From: VRUE01 sp036379955
GTDB lineage: Bacteria > Actinomycetota > Thermoleophilia > Solirubrobacterales > 70-9
Direction: 5' to 3'
Length of the DNA: 64,000 nucleotides
Assembly: GCA_036379955.1 (NCBI GenBank)
Contig: DASVFR010000017.1
Location: 69,384 to 133,383 of the forward strand
Part shown: positions 15,949-23,769 of the stretch, in pieces
How positions within the stretch are numbered: position 1 is the stretch's first letter
Layout of the letters: every line of letters starts with the position of its first letter
Program-made: the position numbers and the translations under genes
The notes under the pieces: generated by a model
What the model was told of the DNA's origin: nothing
Database searches by the model: none
The model's input: the letters and a program-made list of their open reading frames with translations, nothing else

Positions 15949-17069
15949 CGAGTGCCGGGGGCCTTCTCCCACGTCGCGGGCGGGCCCTTGCGAAAGCGGT
16001 CCCAGAGCCCGGCGGCGATCGAGAGGGTGCTCAGGGCATAGTGGCGGGCGAGGCGCAGCGGCCTCGACGAGAATTGGCCGCCGAGGATCGCCGCCGCAAT
16101 CGCCGCCACCTGGATCGCGTACACGACGACGTAGACCCAGCCCCGATCGAGGAGCAGCAGGTTGGTGACGAAAGCGATCAGGTGCAGGAACGGAGTCAAG
16201 TAGCGGAGCAGGCGGTGGGAGAAGAGCTCGAAGGCGTAGAGGGGCGAATAACCGCGCGGGGAGACCATCCGCTCGCCGACGACGATGTCCCAGAGCCCGA
16301 CCATCATCCGTCTTTTGCGCGCGAACTCGCCCTCCATGGTCGGCACCATCTTCTCCTCGGCGCGAGCCCAGGGGGCGTAGAGCGAGCGCTTGCCGCGCTT
16401 GGCCAGCTCGAAGGGGAAGGAGAGGTCGTGGCTGCCCGAGGGCCTCAGGGGCAAGTAGTCCTCGGCGCGCACCGCGTAGATCGCGCCGTTGCCGGCGGTG
16501 ACGCCGGCTAGGCCGGACTCCATCTCCCGCACCCTCATCTCGTAGCGCCAGTAGGCGCCCTCGGCGTTGTCGCCCGCGGCGTCGAGGAAGCGCACCTGGC
16601 CGCAGACGTAGGCCACCGAGGGGTCGGCGAAAGTCTCGACCAGGTGGCGCAGGGCGTCGGGCCGCCACTCGCTGTTTGCGTCGGAGAAGGCGAGGATCTC
16701 ACCGGAGGCTTGCTCGACGGCCGCGTTCTGGGCCGCGGTCTTGCCGCCACGCGATAGCTCGAGGACAAGGTCGGCTCCAGCAGCGCGGGCGCGCTCGGCC
16801 GTCGCGTCGGCCGAGCCGTCGGAGGCAATGATCACCTGCAGCCGCTCGCGCGGATAGTCGAGCGCAAGCGCGTTGGCGACCTTGGCCGCGATCACCTCCT
16901 CCTCGTCGTAGGCGGCGACGATAAGCGAGACCTCGGGCAGCTCGTCCCAGACCCGCGGCTTCAGGGTCGGGCTGCGGCGGAGCGCGAGCAGCGCCCTCAA
17001 CGCCAACGGGTAGCCGAGGTGCGTGTAGACGATCAGGCAGGCCGAGAGCCAGAAGAGGACGGCGAGCAT
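15945..17069 (-). CDS. membrane glycosyltransferase family 2
   Basis: The 374-residue protein has an N-terminal membrane segment (about 2-28), a GT2 catalytic domain with EVSLIVAAYDEEEVI near residue 45, IIASDGSADATAE near residue 80, FSDANSEWRPDAL near residue 133 as the metal-binding region, and three membrane helices after residue 290. It probably adds or polymerises sugars at the cytoplasmic face. GATAAT ends six bases before the ATG, suggesting a leaderless operon start. It is coupled to the sugar-phosphate transferase downstream. Confidence 0.9.
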   Translation of the reverse strand: MLAVLFWLSACLIVYTHLGYPLALRALLALRRSPTLKPRVWDELPEVSLIVAAYDEEEVIAAKVANALALDYPRERLQVIIASDGSADATAERARAAGADLVLELSRGGKTAAQNAAVEQASGEILAFSDANSEWRPDALRHLVETFADPSVAYVCGQVRFLDAAGDNAEGAYWRYEMRVREMESGLAGVTAGNGAIYAVRAEDYLPLRPSGSHDLSFPFELAKRGKRSLYAPWARAEEKMVPTMEGEFARKRRMMVGLWDIVVGERMVSPRGYSPLYAFELFSHRLLRYLTPFLHLIAFVTNLLLLDRGWVYVVVYAIQVAAIAAAILGGQFSSRPLRLARHYALSTLSIAAGLWDRFRKGPPATWEKAPGTR

Positions 17070-17075
17070 CCGGCG

Positions 17076-17081
17076 ATTATC
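17076..17081 (-). promoter_or_regulatory. candidate -10 (GATAAT) for a leaderless glycosyltransferase transcript
   Basis: On the minus strand GATAAT is followed by six bases and then the ATG at 17069. It sits just beside a hairpin that probably ends the upstream transcript. Confidence 0.45.
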
Positions 17082-17084
17082 TGC

Positions 17085-17131
17085 TTCCGGTGCGCTTTAT
17101 GTGGTCATAGGCCGCATAAAGCGCACCGGAA
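17085..17131. terminator. 20-bp inverted repeat between two glycosyltransferase genes
   Basis: Arms at 17085-17104 and 17112-17131 pair with a single G-T mismatch and a 7-base loop. The right arm ends eight bases past the stop of the leftward gene at 17140. It probably ends that transcript; there is no T-tract. Confidence 0.6.
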
Positions 17132-17139
17132 CGAATGGG

Positions 17140-18246
17140 TCAGGCGAGGAGTTCCTCGTAGAGAGCGAGGGTGCGGGCGGCGACCGCGTCCCACGAGTAC
17201 GGTCCGATCGCGGCTTTGCGGGCTGCCTCGGCGAGGCGCTCGCGGGCTCCCCGGTCGGCGACCAGCTCGGCAAGCGCCGCCGCCAGGCCGTCGGGGTCCT
17301 CTGGCGAGACGAGCCGGGCGGCGCCCGTCGCCGCCACCTCGGGGAAGCCCCCAACCGCGCTCAGCACCAGGGGCTTGCCGAAGGCCAGGCCTGTATAGAG
17401 CACGCCCGAGTGCTCGGCGTCGCGGTAGGGAAGCACGACGAGATCGGCGCGGCGGAAGATCGCCGGGATCTCGGCGTCGTCGACGAAGCGGGTGAGGAGA
17501 CGGACGCGGCCCGGCGCCTGGTCGGCGAGACGGCGCAGAGGCTCCAGCGGCATGCGGGGGTTGCCGACGATCCAGAGCTCGGCGCCCTCGAGACGGCGGA
17601 AGGCTTCCAGCAGGGTGTCGATCCCCTTGTAGGGGCGCAGCAGGCCGAAGAAGAGGATCACCGCCCCCTCTGGGCGCTCGAGCTCGGCCGGCAGCGGCCG
17701 CTCGCCGGGCAGGCGCGTGAGGTAGTCGAAGGCCCCGTGGGGGATGACGTGGACGCGACCGGGGTCGAGGCCGACCTCGTCGCGCAGGCGGCGAGCGCCG
17801 TGCTCGGAGTGCGCGACGACGGCGTCCATCGCCCCGAACATCCGCCGCGCGGTCGCCACCTCACGGTGGCTCGGCACCGGCGGCAGCACGTAGTGGGCAG
17901 TCATCGCCCGGGGGCGGCGGCGTGGCAGGATGCGCGAGTCGAGCTCGGGCATCGTCAGCCACTGGTAGTGGACGACGTCGGCGTCGAGCTGGCGTCCCAG
18001 GCGCCTCATGTCGACTAGGTGCTCGGCCCCCTTTACGACGCGCCGAGCCGGCGCCTCGAGCCCACGCTCGGCGCTGCGCCGGTAAAAGCACTCCCGCACC
18101 CGGTAGCCGTCCGCCTCGGGCACGGGGCCGTAGAGGAACTTGCTGGTCAGCAGCTCGACCTCGGCGCCGCGGCGGGCGAGGGCGGCGGCGAGCGCCCGGT
18201 CGTAGGGCGGCGTGAACGCCGAGGGGTCGACGAGCTGGACCTTCAT
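17140..18246 (-). CDS. glycosyltransferase family 4
   Basis: The 368-residue protein has the two-domain GT-B layout of GT4 enzymes. An N-terminal Rossmann half carries DRALAAALARRGAEVELLT; the C-terminal donor-binding half carries ILFFGLLRPYKGIDTLLEAF near residue 217, then RADLVVLPYRDAEHSGVLY and GKPLVLSAVGGFPEV. It transfers a nucleotide-activated sugar in polysaccharide assembly. CATAAT lies eight bases before the ATG on the minus strand. It is divergent, by only 11 bases, from the GT2 gene at 18258. Confidence 0.9.
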   Translation of the reverse strand: MKVQLVDPSAFTPPYDRALAAALARRGAEVELLTSKFLYGPVPEADGYRVRECFYRRSAERGLEAPARRVVKGAEHLVDMRRLGRQLDADVVHYQWLTMPELDSRILPRRRPRAMTAHYVLPPVPSHREVATARRMFGAMDAVVAHSEHGARRLRDEVGLDPGRVHVIPHGAFDYLTRLPGERPLPAELERPEGAVILFFGLLRPYKGIDTLLEAFRRLEGAELWIVGNPRMPLEPLRRLADQAPGRVRLLTRFVDDAEIPAIFRRADLVVLPYRDAEHSGVLYTGLAFGKPLVLSAVGGFPEVAATGAARLVSPEDPDGLAAALAELVADRGARERLAEAARKAAIGPYSWDAVAARTLALYEELLA

Positions 18247-18257
18247 GACGGGCGATT

Positions 18258-19223
18258 ATGGTCACCGCTGTGGCGCCCACGCTCTCCTACTGCGTCGTGA
18301 ACACGAATGGCCGCGAGCTCCTGCTCGCCTGCCTTGACGCGATCGAGCGCACGCACCCGCCTGGGGTCGAGCGCGAGGTCCTCGTCCTCGACAATGCCTC
18401 CGAGGACGGCTCGGCCGAGGCGGTGCGGGCGCGTAGCGGCGAGGTTCGTCTGATCGAACTGGATCGAAGGACGGGCAAGGCGGAAAACGACTCGACCCTG
18501 ATGCGCGAGGCTCGCGGTAAGTACTGCCTATTGCTCAACGAGGACTCCGAGCTGCGCCCTGGAGCGGCGGCGGCCCTGATCGCCGCCCTCGACGCCGACC
18601 CACGGGCGGCGGCGGCCGGGGCGCAGTTGCTCGATTCCCGCGGCCGGCCGGTCCCCTGCGCCTGGCGCTTCCCGGGCGTCGGCACGGCGCTTGCCGGGGC
18701 CCTCTTCTTGCATCGCTGGCTGACGGTGCAGAGCAAGGGGAGCGCGACGCGGCAAGTCGATTGGGCGCAGTCGAGCGCCCTGCTCGTGCACCGTACCGCG
18801 GCGGGCGAGGTCGACTACATGGACCCCAACTTCTTCGTCTACTACGACGAGTGCGACTTCGCCAGGCGGCTGGCGGACGCGGGTTGGCACAGCCTCTTCG
18901 TGCCGAGCGCCGAGGCGGCCCATCACGACCAGCTCTCCACCGACCTGGCGGCGGGGCTGCCGCGGATCGTCGAATTCCACCGCAACCGGGATCGCTACAT
19001 GCGAAAGCACCATGGTCGCGCGGCGGCGCTGGCGGTGCGGGGGCTCACCGCGTGGTCGTACGCGATGCGGGCACTCGTCGCCACGGTCCTGCCCGGGCAG
19101 CCCGCGAAGGTGTACTGGGCACATGCGCGGCAGGCGTTGTGGCCGGGGCGGGGAGAGGGTATTCGGGACAGGGTCGGACGGGGGTGGTCAGAGAGCGAGC
19201 ATGGGGGTGGGGGTTCCACTTGA
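18258..19223 (+). CDS. glycosyltransferase family 2 (rhamnosyltransferase-like)
   Basis: The 321-residue GT2 protein has LSYCVVNTNGRELLLACL near residue 9, VLVLDNASEDGSAEAV near residue 44, LLLNEDSELRPG near residue 92 in the metal-site region, and FFVYYDECDFARRLADAGW near residue 192, as in the dTDP-rhamnose transferase-like branch. The start could be ATG 18258 or the in-frame GTG at 18270. Its last residues (HGGGGST) and stop codon are encoded by a palindromic 85-bp repeat that also occurs at 52 kb, so the present C-terminus was probably created by that element. Confidence 0.85.
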   Translation: MVTAVAPTLSYCVVNTNGRELLLACLDAIERTHPPGVEREVLVLDNASEDGSAEAVRARSGEVRLIELDRRTGKAENDSTLMREARGKYCLLLNEDSELRPGAAAALIAALDADPRAAAAGAQLLDSRGRPVPCAWRFPGVGTALAGALFLHRWLTVQSKGSATRQVDWAQSSALLVHRTAAGEVDYMDPNFFVYYDECDFARRLADAGWHSLFVPSAEAAHHDQLSTDLAAGLPRIVEFHRNRDRYMRKHHGRAAALAVRGLTAWSYAMRALVATVLPGQPAKVYWAHARQALWPGRGEGIRDRVGRGWSESEHGGGGST

Positions 19224-19310
19224 CCTTTTCGGTGGAGAGGAGGGGGGCTCTCGCCTCTTGCTGCACTACGAAAAGGCAAACCGTTCCACCCCCACCCCCA
19301 TGCTCGCTCT
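19192..19310. repeat. 119-bp palindrome with 23-bp perfect arms joining two convergent genes
   Basis: Arms at 19192-19214 and 19288-19310 are perfect reverse complements. They enclose the first copy of the 85-bp repeat (19209-19293). The palindrome reaches from the last codons of the rightward GT2 gene to the stop codon of the leftward flippase gene, so it could terminate both transcripts. Confidence 0.75.
19209..19293 (+). repeat. 85-bp dispersed palindromic repeat, copy 1
   Basis: This 85-bp segment matches the reverse complement of 52374-52458 at 80 of 85 positions by my alignment, with all five differences in the central loop (about positions 36-51). It starts GGGGGTTCCACTTGACC and ends CCGTTCCACCCCC, with CCTTTTCG and CGAAAAGG as internal complementary blocks. 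It supplies the TGA stop of the GT2 gene. Confidence 0.85.
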
Positions 19311-20866
19311 TACCAGCGTGCGTCCTCGTCTATTAGCTCGGCCTCAGCGGTCTCGGAGATAGCTCCGTCCACGGCAGCTGGAGCAGAGCGGAGGGCTCGA
19401 GCGCGGCGGATGAGCTCGTCGGGGTGGCGGAGGGCTGAAAGCCAGCGGCGCTCGGCTGGGGTGAAGAAGCCCGTTGCCAGCAGCGCGAAGGGGTAGAGGA
19501 GCCAGAGGGCGGTGCGGGCGAAAAAGCCGGCGGCACCGGCTGTTGGGAGGAGGAGCTCCCCCGCGGCGATCAGGACGGTGGTGGTCAGGAGCACGCGGGC
19601 CAGGCGGGTCCATTCGTAGGGGACCGGGAAGAGGCGCTGGGTGAAGACGTACATGAGGGCGAGCACGACGACGTAGGAGAGGACGAGGGCGACGGCGGCG
19701 CCGACGATGCCGAAGGGCGGGACGAGGAGGAGGTTGAGAGCGACGTTGGCGATCAGTGCGGCGCCGGTGGCGGGGAAGTTGAACTCGGTGCGGCCGGTGC
19801 GGCCGAGGATTACGACGAGGACCATGTAGAGGGCGTAGAGGGCGGCGCCCGCGGCGAGCAGGCCGATCGGTTCGAAGGCGTCGAAGAACCGCGGCGCGGC
19901 GAGGGCGCGGACGATCCAGCGCGAGAGCAGCCACATGCCGGCTACTACGAACGCCATCGCGGCGACGAACCAGGTGACGACCGTCGCGTAGAAGCGGCGG
20001 GCCTCGCCGTCGTCGCGGATCGAGTAGGCAAGCGGCGGCCAGGCGAGCTGGAAGCCGCGGGCGATGACGTTGATCCCCTGCGCGAACTTGACCGCGAGCG
20101 AGTAGAGGCCGGCGGCGGCGAGACCGGCCTCGGGGGTGCCGAACGAGCGGACGATGATGATCCGGTCGACGAAGTTGAGCGCGTAGAGAGAGAGCTCGGC
20201 CGGCATCGTCGGCAGGCCGAAGCGAAACAGGCGTCTCAGCAGCGGCCGGTCGAGGAGCAGCGAGAGATGCCGCCGGTTGTAAGCGATCAGGCCGAGGACG
20301 AAGACGGCACCGCTGGCGTAGCTGCCGAGCAACAGCCCGCGAGCGCCCTCTTCTGCGCCGACGACGAGGACGACCGTCAGCGCGATCGCGGCGAGGACGT
20401 TGAGCATGGTCGTGACGAAGAAGGCCCGCGCCCGCTCCTGGAGGCGGAAGATGGTGAGTAGGTACTCGTAGAGCGTCAGCACCCAGAGGCCGCCGATGGC
20501 GATGCGGGCGAGGTCGGGCGCCGCCTTGTTGAGCAGGGCTTCGGAAATCTGACCGGCGAAGGGAAGCGCGATCAGGGCGGCGGCGGTCGAGAGCCAGAAG
20601 AGCGCCGCGAAGGAGCCGGCGAGAACGCGGTCGGGGTCCTCGCCGTCCTTGTAGTAGAAGCGCAGCAGCGCCTCGATCAGGCCGAAGCGGACGAAGATGC
20701 TGGCCGAGACGACGGCTGCGAACATCACCTCGGCCGCGCCATAGTCGGCCCGGGTCAGGTAGCGCGTGTAGAGCGGCAGCAGGGCAACCGCGATCAGCTT
20801 CGAGAAGATGCTCGCCGCCGTGTAGGCGGCGCCGGTGGTCGCTAGGCGGCGGAGGTATCCGGACAC
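19310..20866 (-). CDS. polysaccharide flippase (Wzx/MATE-like MOP superfamily)
   Basis: The 518-residue protein has about 12-14 predicted membrane helices and starts with YLRRLATTGAAYTAASIFSK, the usual N-terminal pattern of Wzx-type oligosaccharide-lipid flippases. It would move undecaprenyl-linked repeat units across the membrane. The start is GTG 20866, which lies 25 bases inside the end of the ligase-like gene, so translation is coupled. Its stop codon forms the outer base of the 23-bp-arm palindrome at 19192-19310. Confidence 0.88.
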   Translation of the reverse strand: MSGYLRRLATTGAAYTAASIFSKLIAVALLPLYTRYLTRADYGAAEVMFAAVVSASIFVRFGLIEALLRFYYKDGEDPDRVLAGSFAALFWLSTAAALIALPFAGQISEALLNKAAPDLARIAIGGLWVLTLYEYLLTIFRLQERARAFFVTTMLNVLAAIALTVVLVVGAEEGARGLLLGSYASGAVFVLGLIAYNRRHLSLLLDRPLLRRLFRFGLPTMPAELSLYALNFVDRIIIVRSFGTPEAGLAAAGLYSLAVKFAQGINVIARGFQLAWPPLAYSIRDDGEARRFYATVVTWFVAAMAFVVAGMWLLSRWIVRALAAPRFFDAFEPIGLLAAGAALYALYMVLVVILGRTGRTEFNFPATGAALIANVALNLLLVPPFGIVGAAVALVLSYVVVLALMYVFTQRLFPVPYEWTRLARVLLTTTVLIAAGELLLPTAGAAGFFARTALWLLYPFALLATGFFTPAERRWLSALRHPDELIRRARALRSAPAAVDGAISETAEAELIDEDARW

Positions 20867-22506
20867 GCGCTGACCCTAGCCGCAAGGGTGGCTCCCACCG
20901 CCAGCAGCACCCACGTGATCGGGTCCTCGAAGAAACCGGCGTAGGCCATCGTGTGGACGACTAGGGCTGTGAAGGTCGCCAGTACTGCTGCTCGGGCTAC
21001 GGGTGTGTAGCGCGCGGGTCCTGTCGGCGCAGGGGACCCACCGCCCCTTCCGGTCGCTAAAGCGTCCTCAGGGGCGGTCCCCCCTGCGCCGCCACCCGCG
21101 CGAGATACGGATAGCTCCCGCAATGATCGGGCGAGGTTGCTCGCCATCGTCCATAGAGCTGCCACGACTAGAGATACGTAGAGCACCAGTCCAACGAGGC
21201 CCTGCTCTGCCGCGATGGTGATTGGCTCCGTGTGGGAGACGGAGACTGGGGTTTTCTTGGTGCGGACGTGCTCGCGGTAGGCCTTGGGGAAGCTTCCCGA
21301 TCCGTAGCCGTAAATCGGGCGTTGGACGAAGAGGTGGATGCCGCCGGAGACGAGATTGGCTCGCCCCGAGGTGTCTACGTTGATTCGATTGGGACTCAGC
21401 TTCGAGGCGCCACCGGCGAGGAGCACGACCAAGACTCCGAGGACGGCGAGGATCCCTACGGCGAGGGCGGTCCATTTCAGGCTCCACTTGAGGGCGGCTA
21501 GGACGGCGAGGCCTGCCAGAAGCGCTACGAAGCTGGATTGCGAGTAGGTCGGGAAGAGGCCGAACCAGGCAACCGCCACCAGGGCTGAGAGCAGCGCGAG
21601 CGTCCGTTTATCTCGCGCCCACATCAGCACCGACATCGCCAGGACCGCCACCAGCGCCAGATACCGCCCGTAGACGTTCGGGTCCCAGAAGATCGAGTTG
21701 ACCCGAAAGTAGGTGTGAAATTCGTTCGACCTGATGACCTGGTCGTTCCAGAACAAGCTCCGCGACACCCACTCGATCGTGCCCACGGCTACGAAGCAAA
21801 CGGCCTCCACTCCGATCACCCAGACGACCAGGGTCAGAAGCTTCCTGTCCCACTGCACGTCCCGCAGCAAGCTGTACACCAAGCTGAACGGCACGAAGAA
21901 GAAGCACACGTCCTGCAGCCCTTTGGAGAAGTCCTCCGAATAGAGCGCCTGCACCGCGTAGAGGACGACTACTCCGGCCAAGATCCTGGGAAGCCAGATC
22001 AGCGCTCCTCCGGCGGGTGGCGGTGCAGGGGGGACCGCCCCTGAGGACGCTTTAGCGACCGGAAGGGGCGGGGGGTCCCCTGCGCCGACAGGACCCGCCG
22101 GCTGAAGCGCCCAGTCCCTGGCCGCCAACGCCAGGACTCCCCCCCCGATTACGAGATAGAGGGGAACCAGCAGATTCGCCGTGTCGCCGCCGGCGTGAAG
22201 CGGCACGCGAAACGGCAGGGCCGCGACGATCACGAGGGGGAGCAGGATCGGCCAGCGGCGGAAAGCGTAGGCAAGCGCAGCCGTTGCTGCTACAGCGAGC
22301 GCGCCGAGGCCCACCAGGCGGCCCGTGCTGTCGCGCAGGTCGACGATCGCCCGCGAATGCCACTGGTCGCCGAGGATCAGGGCCGGGAAGAGGACGAGGG
22401 CGGCGAGCATCGCGGCGGCCCGCAACCGGCCGGCCGGAAGCAGGATCGCGCCCGCGGCTGAGGCGGCCGCAGCGAGGATGCCGAGGCCGGCGAGCGCATC
22501 GCTCAA
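20842..22506 (-). CDS. O-antigen ligase/polymerase-like membrane protein with two in-frame palindromic inserts
   Basis: This 554-residue polytopic protein has about a dozen hydrophobic segments and a periplasmic loop with IYGYGSGSFPKAYREH and HTEPITIAAEQGLVGL near residues 405-445, typical of Wzy_C (O-antigen ligase/polymerase) proteins, which join or polymerise lipid-linked glycans. TTG 22506 overlaps the stop of the gene before it (TTGA). Residues about 135-165 and 468-498 are encoded by two copies, in opposite orientations, of the 90-92 bp palindromic element. They add Pro/Gly/Ala-rich peptides (PPPLPVAKASSGA in one, PEDALATGRGGGSPA in the other) between hydrophobic segments without breaking the frame. 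Confidence 0.85.
   Translation of the reverse strand: MSDALAGLGILAAAASAAGAILLPAGRLRAAAMLAALVLFPALILGDQWHSRAIVDLRDSTGRLVGLGALAVAATAALAYAFRRWPILLPLVIVAALPFRVPLHAGGDTANLLVPLYLVIGGGVLALAARDWALQPAGPVGAGDPPPLPVAKASSGAVPPAPPPAGGALIWLPRILAGVVVLYAVQALYSEDFSKGLQDVCFFFVPFSLVYSLLRDVQWDRKLLTLVVWVIGVEAVCFVAVGTIEWVSRSLFWNDQVIRSNEFHTYFRVNSIFWDPNVYGRYLALVAVLAMSVLMWARDKRTLALLSALVAVAWFGLFPTYSQSSFVALLAGLAVLAALKWSLKWTALAVGILAVLGVLVVLLAGGASKLSPNRINVDTSGRANLVSGGIHLFVQRPIYGYGSGSFPKAYREHVRTKKTPVSVSHTEPITIAAEQGLVGLVLYVSLVVAALWTMASNLARSLRELSVSRAGGGAGGTAPEDALATGRGGGSPAPTGPARYTPVARAAVLATFTALVVHTMAYAGFFEDPITWVLLAVGATLAARVSACPDTSAA
21011..21102 (+). repeat. dispersed 91-bp palindromic element, copy 1 (inside the ligase-like gene)
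   Basis: The element spans 92 bp with terminal complementary arms CGCGCGGGT and ACCCGCGCG and the invariant centre CTTCCGGTCGCTAAAGCG followed by TCCTCAG. It is read by the host gene from the opposite strand as a Gly/Ala/Pro-rich segment with no stop. Confidence 0.92.
22011..22100 (-). repeat. dispersed 91-bp palindromic element, copy 2 (inside the ligase-like gene)
   Basis: The element spans 90 bp with arms CGGCGGGT and ACCCGCCG and the same invariant centre, in the opposite orientation to copy 1 about 0.9 kb away. The host gene reads it in frame as a peptide containing PPPLPVAKASSGA. Confidence 0.92.
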
Positions 22507-22976
22507 CGCCCGCCTCCAGCCGGTTCGGGACAGGAGCCGGGCTGCCGCGACGAGTGGTGCAGTTCGATCGCCCCCGGCGCCACCAGCACCCGTTCCAGCC
22601 CGAGCAGCTTGACCCGCAGCTTGTAGCGACCCGGGGGCGCGAGGCCATCGTTCCGTTCGCGGCCGTCCCACCAGTAGGTGTGGAACGTGTAGCGCTTCAG
22701 GTACGTGTCGCGGTCAAGAGTGAGGACGAGCTTCCCGCCCGGCTTCACTATTTGCACGGTCCCCCGGTCCGACTGGGTCGTGCGGAAGCGGATGCGGATG
22801 CGGTCGTGCTTGCAGTCGCCGTTGGGAGTGAAGGAGCGGTGCCCCGGAGTGCCGAACGTCACCCGGTCGATCACCAGCGGGTCGCGCTTGACGCGCTGGG
22901 ACCAGGCGAAGGCGGCTGCGGTGGCGATGACCAGGAGGGCGAAGACCAGCGTGGCCCAAGCCTTAGAGCCCATCAC
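22503..22976 (-). CDS. membrane-anchored protein with a FlgD-like Ig domain
   Basis: The 157-residue protein has one N-terminal membrane segment (residues 6-26) and an extracytoplasmic domain with FTPNGDCKHDRIRIRF near residue 50 and YWWDGRERNDGLAPPGRYKLRV near residue 103, shown here as in FlgD-type Ig repeats (the PNGD...WDG...G.Y pattern). Such domains are structural or carbohydrate-associated. It lies between the LytR_C protein and the ligase-like gene and overlaps the latter by four bases, so it belongs to the polysaccharide operon. Either the GTG at 22976 or the ATG at 22973 could be used. Confidence 0.7.
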   Translation of the reverse strand: MMGSKAWATLVFALLVIATAAAFAWSQRVKRDPLVIDRVTFGTPGHRSFTPNGDCKHDRIRIRFRTTQSDRGTVQIVKPGGKLVLTLDRDTYLKRYTFHTYWWDGRERNDGLAPPGRYKLRVKLLGLERVLVAPGAIELHHSSRQPGSCPEPAGGGR

Positions 22977-22981
22977 GGGGC

Positions 22982-23752
22982 TCAGCCTTCGGTCGAGGCA
23001 TTGTCCTCGCCGACGATGACCGAGACGGGGGCCCCGGCGGAGACGGCGGCAATGTCCGCGGTCATCAACCGCGATTCGGGAATCTCCAGCGCCGCCGCGA
23101 CGCGACGGGCCTCTGGGGCGTGTCCCCGTTCGAACATCACGACGCTGTTGGCGAAGCTGGTGCTGCTGTTGGTCACGGCGCCGAGCTTGAACCCCTTGCG
23201 CTCCACCTTTTCGCCGTAGGTGCCGGCGAGGCCAGGGACTGCGGTGCCGTTGAGGACGGTCACTTCGATTTCCGAGCGCTTCAGGTGCGCTGCCTGCTTG
23301 CCGTGTCCGCCCTGACCGTCGGCGCTGTCGGACCCCTGCGTCACCAGGTAGGCAACCCCGCCGGCGACGAGGACCAACACGACGAAGACGAGCGCCAGGT
23401 AGCGCGGTTCGGCGAGCCGGGTGCCGAACCGCGAGAGCCCGCCGCGCAGGCGTTCTCCGCGGGTCTGCTCGGGCAGGCCGGCCTCGCGGCGCCGCCGCCG
23501 TTCATCGCGTTGCGAGACCGCCTCCTGCTCGGCCGTACGCGCGTCCTCCAGCGCGCGCAGCTCCTCGGCCCGTTTGGCCGCCACCGCCGAGGTCGTCTCC
23601 TTGCGCTCGCTGTCACGCTCCGGAGCCGACCCGGCCCACTCGCGCAGGCGGCGGATGTCGCGCCCCTGCGAGAAGGCGAGCAGCGCGAGCACGGCAAGCC
23701 CGAGAAAGGCAGCGAGGCCTGCGAAGGCGCCGATTTCCTTGATCAACTCCAC
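22982..23752 (-). CDS. LytR C-terminal domain protein
   Basis: The 256-residue protein has a membrane segment at residues 8-28, a charged coiled-coil-like cytoplasmic region (about 35-110), a second membrane segment (about 118-140), and a C-terminal LytR_C domain starting IEVTVLNGTAVPGLAGTY near residue 160. LytR_C domains often accompany LCP enzymes that attach polymers to the cell wall, but the LCP catalytic domain is absent here. Two membrane spans put both ends on the outer side. It is part of the leftward polysaccharide operon. Confidence 0.82.
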   Translation of the reverse strand: MELIKEIGAFAGLAAFLGLAVLALLAFSQGRDIRRLREWAGSAPERDSERKETTSAVAAKRAEELRALEDARTAEQEAVSQRDERRRRREAGLPEQTRGERLRGGLSRFGTRLAEPRYLALVFVVLVLVAGGVAYLVTQGSDSADGQGGHGKQAAHLKRSEIEVTVLNGTAVPGLAGTYGEKVERKGFKLGAVTNSSTSFANSVVMFERGHAPEARRVAAALEIPESRLMTADIAAVSAGAPVSVIVGEDNASTEG

Positions 23753-23769
23753 GGAATGACCGCGAGAGG

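Noticed and set aside
21011..22100. Insertion sequence or composite transposon between palindrome copies 1 and 2
   Set aside because: The sequence between them is continuous ligase-like coding sequence with no transposase.
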